Assembly: GCF_900090235.1 (NCBI RefSeq)
Contig: NZ_LT607750.1
Span: 310,001-374,000, forward strand
Reading direction: 5' to 3'
From: Micromonospora echinaurantiaca
GTDB lineage: Bacteria; Actinomycetota; Actinomycetes; Mycobacteriales; Micromonosporaceae
DNA: 64,000 bases
The position numbers were made by a program, and so were the translations under genes. Shown here in pieces: positions 61,543 through 64,000 of this stretch. Within the stretch, counting starts at the first letter, position 1, and each line of letters starts with the position of its first letter. Under the pieces are notes generated by a model. The model did no database searches. It saw only the letters and a list, made by a program, of their open reading frames with translations, and had not been told where the DNA came from.

Positions 61543-62340
61543 GTGGCGCCCCGCCGTACCCGAGCAACCGAACGCGACCGGTCCCGTCGCGTGCTCTCCC
61601 AGAACTTCCTCGCCGACCCGGCCGCGATCGCGCGGCTGGTCCGGGCGGCCCGCCCCGACCCCGACCGGCTGGTGCTGGAGGTGGGCGCCGGTCGCGGCCA
61701 GCTGACCCGGCCGCTGGCCGCCCGCTGCCGACGCCTGATCGCGTACGAGGTGGATCCGGTCGCCGGTGCGGACCTGGCCGCGGTCTGCGCGGCGCTGCCC
61801 ACCGCGACCTACCGGCAGGCCGACTTCCTGGCCACCGACCCGCCGCCGGAGCCGTTCGAGGTGGTCGGCAACATCCCCTGGTCGCTCACCTCGGCGGTGG
61901 TCCGCTGGTGCCTGGCCGCCCCAACGCTGCGCGCGGCGACGCTGCTCACCCAGCTGGAGTACGCCCGGCGGCGCAGTGGCGACTACGGCCGGTGGACCCG
62001 GCTGACCGTGCTCACCTGGCCCGAGTTCGGGTGGCGGCTGGTCGGGCGGGTGCCGCGTACCGCGTTCCGGCCGGTGCCGCGGGTGGACGCCGGCATCCTG
62101 CGGCTGGAGCGGCGGCCGGAACCGCTGCTGCCGCCGGCCGCGCTGCCCGCGTACCGCCGGATGGTGACGACCGGGTTCGACGGCGTCGGCGGCTCGCTCG
62201 CGGCCTCGCTGGCGCGCCACCACCCGCGGGCCCGGCTGGCCGCCGCGCTGCGGGCGACCCGGCTCGACCCGGCCACCCCGGTCGGGCACGTCTGGCCGGA
62301 GCAGTGGCTGGTGCTGTTCCGCCTGCTGTACGCGCGCTGA
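61543..62340 (+). CDS. Erm-type 23S rRNA adenine N6-methyltransferase
   Basis: 265-aa SAM-dependent methyltransferase of the Erm/KsgA family. The N-terminus RRVLSQNFLAD is typical of actinobacterial Erm proteins; motif I is EVGAGRGQLT, motif II acidic EVDP, and motif IV NIPWSLTS, the adenine-binding NIPW. Such enzymes methylate A2058 of 23S rRNA, giving macrolide-lincosamide-streptogramin resistance. A KsgA role is unlikely since the NIPW form and short C-terminus match Erm. GTG 61543 follows AGGACGACGACCC. The erythromycin-esterase-family gene lies 344 nt downstream. Confidence 0.9.
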   Translation: MAPRRTRATERDRSRRVLSQNFLADPAAIARLVRAARPDPDRLVLEVGAGRGQLTRPLAARCRRLIAYEVDPVAGADLAAVCAALPTATYRQADFLATDPPPEPFEVVGNIPWSLTSAVVRWCLAAPTLRAATLLTQLEYARRRSGDYGRWTRLTVLTWPEFGWRLVGRVPRTAFRPVPRVDAGILRLERRPEPLLPPAALPAYRRMVTTGFDGVGGSLAASLARHHPRARLAAALRATRLDPATPVGHVWPEQWLVLFRLLYAR

Positions 62341-62358
62341 CCGGCGCTGACCAGCGGC

Positions 62359-62395
62359 CCGGCCGGCCCCACGGGCACGTCGTGGGGCCGGCCGG
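62359..62395. terminator. Bidirectional terminator after erm-like gene
   Basis: CCGGCCGGCCCCACG (62359-62373) and CGTGGGGCCGGCCGG (62381-62395) are perfectly inverted around GGCACGT, between convergent genes. Confidence 0.8.
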
Positions 62396-62397
62396 CG

Positions 62398-62589
62398 TCA
62401 GGCCAGCGTGTTCAGCGCCTCGCTGAGCTCGGCGGGGTCGTCGAAATGCTCGGCCGGCAGCGCCCGCAGCATCTGGAGCATCTCGGTGCTGGCCCCGTTC
62501 TCCTGACCCCAGCGGACCAGGTCCTCACGGGAGACCGGGTAGTCGAGCCCGGCCAGGTACTCCTGCAACTGCACCCCGGTGACGGTCAT
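62398..62589 (-). CDS. DUF2795 protein
   Basis: 63-aa protein with the DUF2795 pattern VQLQEYLAGLDYPVSREDLV and LRALPAEHFDDPAELSEAL. This small helical fold is frequent in actinomycetes and halophilic archaea; role unknown. It is the only gene between the Erm-like and esterase-like genes, on the opposite strand. Confidence 0.88.
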   Translation of the reverse strand: MTVTGVQLQEYLAGLDYPVSREDLVRWGQENGASTEMLQMLRALPAEHFDDPAELSEALNTLA

Positions 62590-62683
62590 GTCCGCCGGCT
62601 ACCCGTCCAGCCGCCCGGCACACCACCGGGCCGGGCGGCGGAACGGGCGGTTTGCCCGCCCGACCCGCCGGGTAGCCGCGGAC

Positions 62684-63940
62684 ATGCTGGTTCAGCGGCT
62701 CGGCGCGCCGAGCGACTTCGACCCGTTGCTGGAACGCGTCCGGGACGCCCGGATAGTGATGCTCGGCGAGGCGACCCACGGCAGTTACGACTACTACCGG
62801 CTCCGCGAGCAGCTCACCCGGCGGTTGATCGCCGAGTGCGGGTTCTCCTTCGTGGCCGTGGAGGGGGACTGGCCGGACTGCGACCGGGTGCACCGCTCGG
62901 TCACCGCGGCGCCGGGTGGCGCCGCCGAGCCGGTGGCCGCGCTGGAACGCTTCGAGCGCTGGCCGACCTGGATGTGGGCGAACGCCGAGGTGGCGCGCTT
63001 CTGCCGCTGGCTGCGGGCGTGGAACCTGGAGCGCCCCGAGCCGGCCCGGGCCGGCTTCCACGGCCTCGACGTCTACAGCCTGTGGGAGTCGATGCAGGCG
63101 ATCTTCGACTACCTGGGCGAGGAGGACCCGGCGTCGCTGGAGGCGGCGCAGGACGCGTACCGCTGCTTCGAGCCGTACGGCAAGCGGGTCGAGGAGTACG
63201 GCGCGGCCAGCCGGTTCGTCTCCGCCCGGTGCGAGGACGAGGTGGTCCGGCTGCTGGCCCGGACCCGGGAGCAGGCCGCCACGGACGGCGCGGACAGCTT
63301 CTCGGCCTGGCAGAACGCCGAGGTGGTGGCCGGCGCCGAGCGCTACTACCGGGCGATGGTCGCCGGCGGGCCGGAGTCGTGGAACGTCCGGGACACCCAC
63401 ATGGCGGACACCCTGGACCGGCTGCTGGACCGCTACGGCCCGGAGTCCCGGGGCATCGTCTGGGCGCACAACACCCACGTCGGCGACGCCCGGGCCACCG
63501 ACATGGCCACCGACGGGATGATCAACATCGGGCAGCTGGGCCGGGAACGACACGGCGCGGACGCGGTGGTGCTGGTCGGCTTCGGCAGCTACCGGGGCAC
63601 CGTGGTCGCCGCGCCCCGGTGGGGCTCGCCGGCCGAGGCGATGGTGGTGCCGCCGGCCCGCGCCGGATCGATCGAGCGGCGGCTGCACGAGCTGCTGCCG
63701 GAGCGGGCGGTGCTGGTGTTCGGCGGCGACGACCAGCCCGGGTGGGTCACCGACACCGTGGACCACCGGGCGATCGGGGTGGTCTACGACCCGTCCTTCG
63801 AGTCGTGGGGCAACTACGTGCCGACCCGGCTGGGTCAGCGGTACGACGCGTTCATCTGGTGCGACGAGGCGACCGCCCTGCACCCGCTGCCCGCGCTCAG
63901 CGCGCCGGGCGAGATGGAGACCTACCCGGCCGGCGTCTGA
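62684..63940 (+). CDS. Erythromycin esterase family protein
   Basis: 418-aa protein of the erythromycin esterase (EreA/B-like) fold. Motifs are VMLGEATHGSYDYYRLR, FVAVEGDWPDC, WMWANAEV, WAHNTHVGDARATDM and GVVYDPSFESWGNYV, containing the Glu and His residues that make up the catalytic site of Ere enzymes. Many actinobacterial members are not resistance enzymes. ATG 62684 starts close to the domain; ATG 62588 would add an unconserved Arg-rich 32 residues. TAGCCG is 5 nt upstream. Near an Erm-type gene, so macrolide inactivation is worth considering. Confidence 0.85.
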   Translation: MLVQRLGAPSDFDPLLERVRDARIVMLGEATHGSYDYYRLREQLTRRLIAECGFSFVAVEGDWPDCDRVHRSVTAAPGGAAEPVAALERFERWPTWMWANAEVARFCRWLRAWNLERPEPARAGFHGLDVYSLWESMQAIFDYLGEEDPASLEAAQDAYRCFEPYGKRVEEYGAASRFVSARCEDEVVRLLARTREQAATDGADSFSAWQNAEVVAGAERYYRAMVAGGPESWNVRDTHMADTLDRLLDRYGPESRGIVWAHNTHVGDARATDMATDGMINIGQLGRERHGADAVVLVGFGSYRGTVVAAPRWGSPAEAMVVPPARAGSIERRLHELLPERAVLVFGGDDQPGWVTDTVDHRAIGVVYDPSFESWGNYVPTRLGQRYDAFIWCDEATALHPLPALSAPGEMETYPAGV

Positions 63941-64000
63941 GCCGGCGACGCGGACCGGCCTCCGCGACCACCCGGGCGCACCCTCGGGGAGGCGGGTGAC
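63941..64000. other. Edge of window
   Basis: 60 bp without a gene; contains CCTCCG...CTCGGGGAGGCGG, a weak hairpin that may be the start of a terminator cut by the window edge. Confidence 0.3.

Noticed and set aside
62684..63940. Calling this gene a proven macrolide esterase
   Set aside because: The family is broad and most actinobacterial members are untested; only family membership is supported.

Overview
The window is 64 kb of very GC-rich DNA with strong G/C bias at third codon positions. Gene content points to a spore-forming actinomycete, most likely Micromonosporaceae (Micromonospora-like). Indicators are a fused E1/E2 2-oxoglutarate enzyme (kgd) with its small DUF6104 neighbour, a deazaflavin (F420)-type nitroreductase, an LppX/LprG-type lipoprotein, a Ser/Thr kinase, an FHA protein, PadR, HxlR and ArsR regulators, DUF2795, DUF6412, and secreted GH16 and GH18 enzymes. 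The assignment is inferred from gene families, not from a marker RNA. I see no rRNA, tRNA, CRISPR array, prophage or insertion sequence. Most of the window looks like ordinary chromosome.

Layout. 1-4.7 kb: 3' end of malic enzyme, a quinone-oxidoreductase-like gene, two paralogous lipoprotein hydrolases flanking a nucleotidyltransferase-like gene, and a small membrane protein. 4.8-16.6 kb: central metabolism (pta-ackA, kgd with a 59-aa DUF6104 gene), a multicopper oxidase, an ABC exporter and a hotdog-fold protein. 16.8-25.1 kb: an acyltransferase pair resembling ornithine-lipid OlsB/OlsA, a DUF4097-PadR pair with a palindromic operator, then a response regulator, histidine kinase and HtrA protease cluster, and a triple-BON protein. 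25.2-34 kb: GT4 glycosyltransferase, Ser/Thr kinase, patatin, acyltransferase, cutA and a 1175-aa polytopic membrane protein. 34-44 kb: fatty acid desaturase, LppX-like lipoprotein, pterin dehydratase with FHA protein, ddaH-rocD arginine catabolism, an HxlR-controlled redox pair and an Fpg/Nei glycosylase. 44-56.6 kb: APH-like kinase, CoA-disulfide-reductase-like flavoprotein, YbdK-like ligase, DUF6412-YidC pair, secreted beta-glucanase and chitinase, DedA, and an SDR-MFS-DUF1349 operon divergent from an ArsR regulator. 56.6-64 kb: GH13 trehalose-synthase-like enzyme, FabG, a two-gene membrane operon, a Gfo/Idh oxidoreductase, an Erm-type rRNA methyltransferase, DUF2795 and an erythromycin-esterase-family protein.

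Regulation. The most striking signal is a set of four CAG-centred boxes phased every 11 bp. It occurs upstream of the response-regulator gene and again upstream of htrA, each time ending the same 25 nt before the start codon, so both promoters look like targets of the same regulator. A second theme is leaderless transcription: at least fifteen starts lie 6-8 nt downstream of a TANNNT-like -10 hexamer (TAGGGT, TACCGT, CAGGAT, GATGAT). Other signals are a near-consensus promoter overlapped by a 16-bp palindrome before the GH16 gene, hairpin terminators at most convergent gene pairs, and three inverted-repeat or repeat-like intergenic elements that could be genome-wide repeats.
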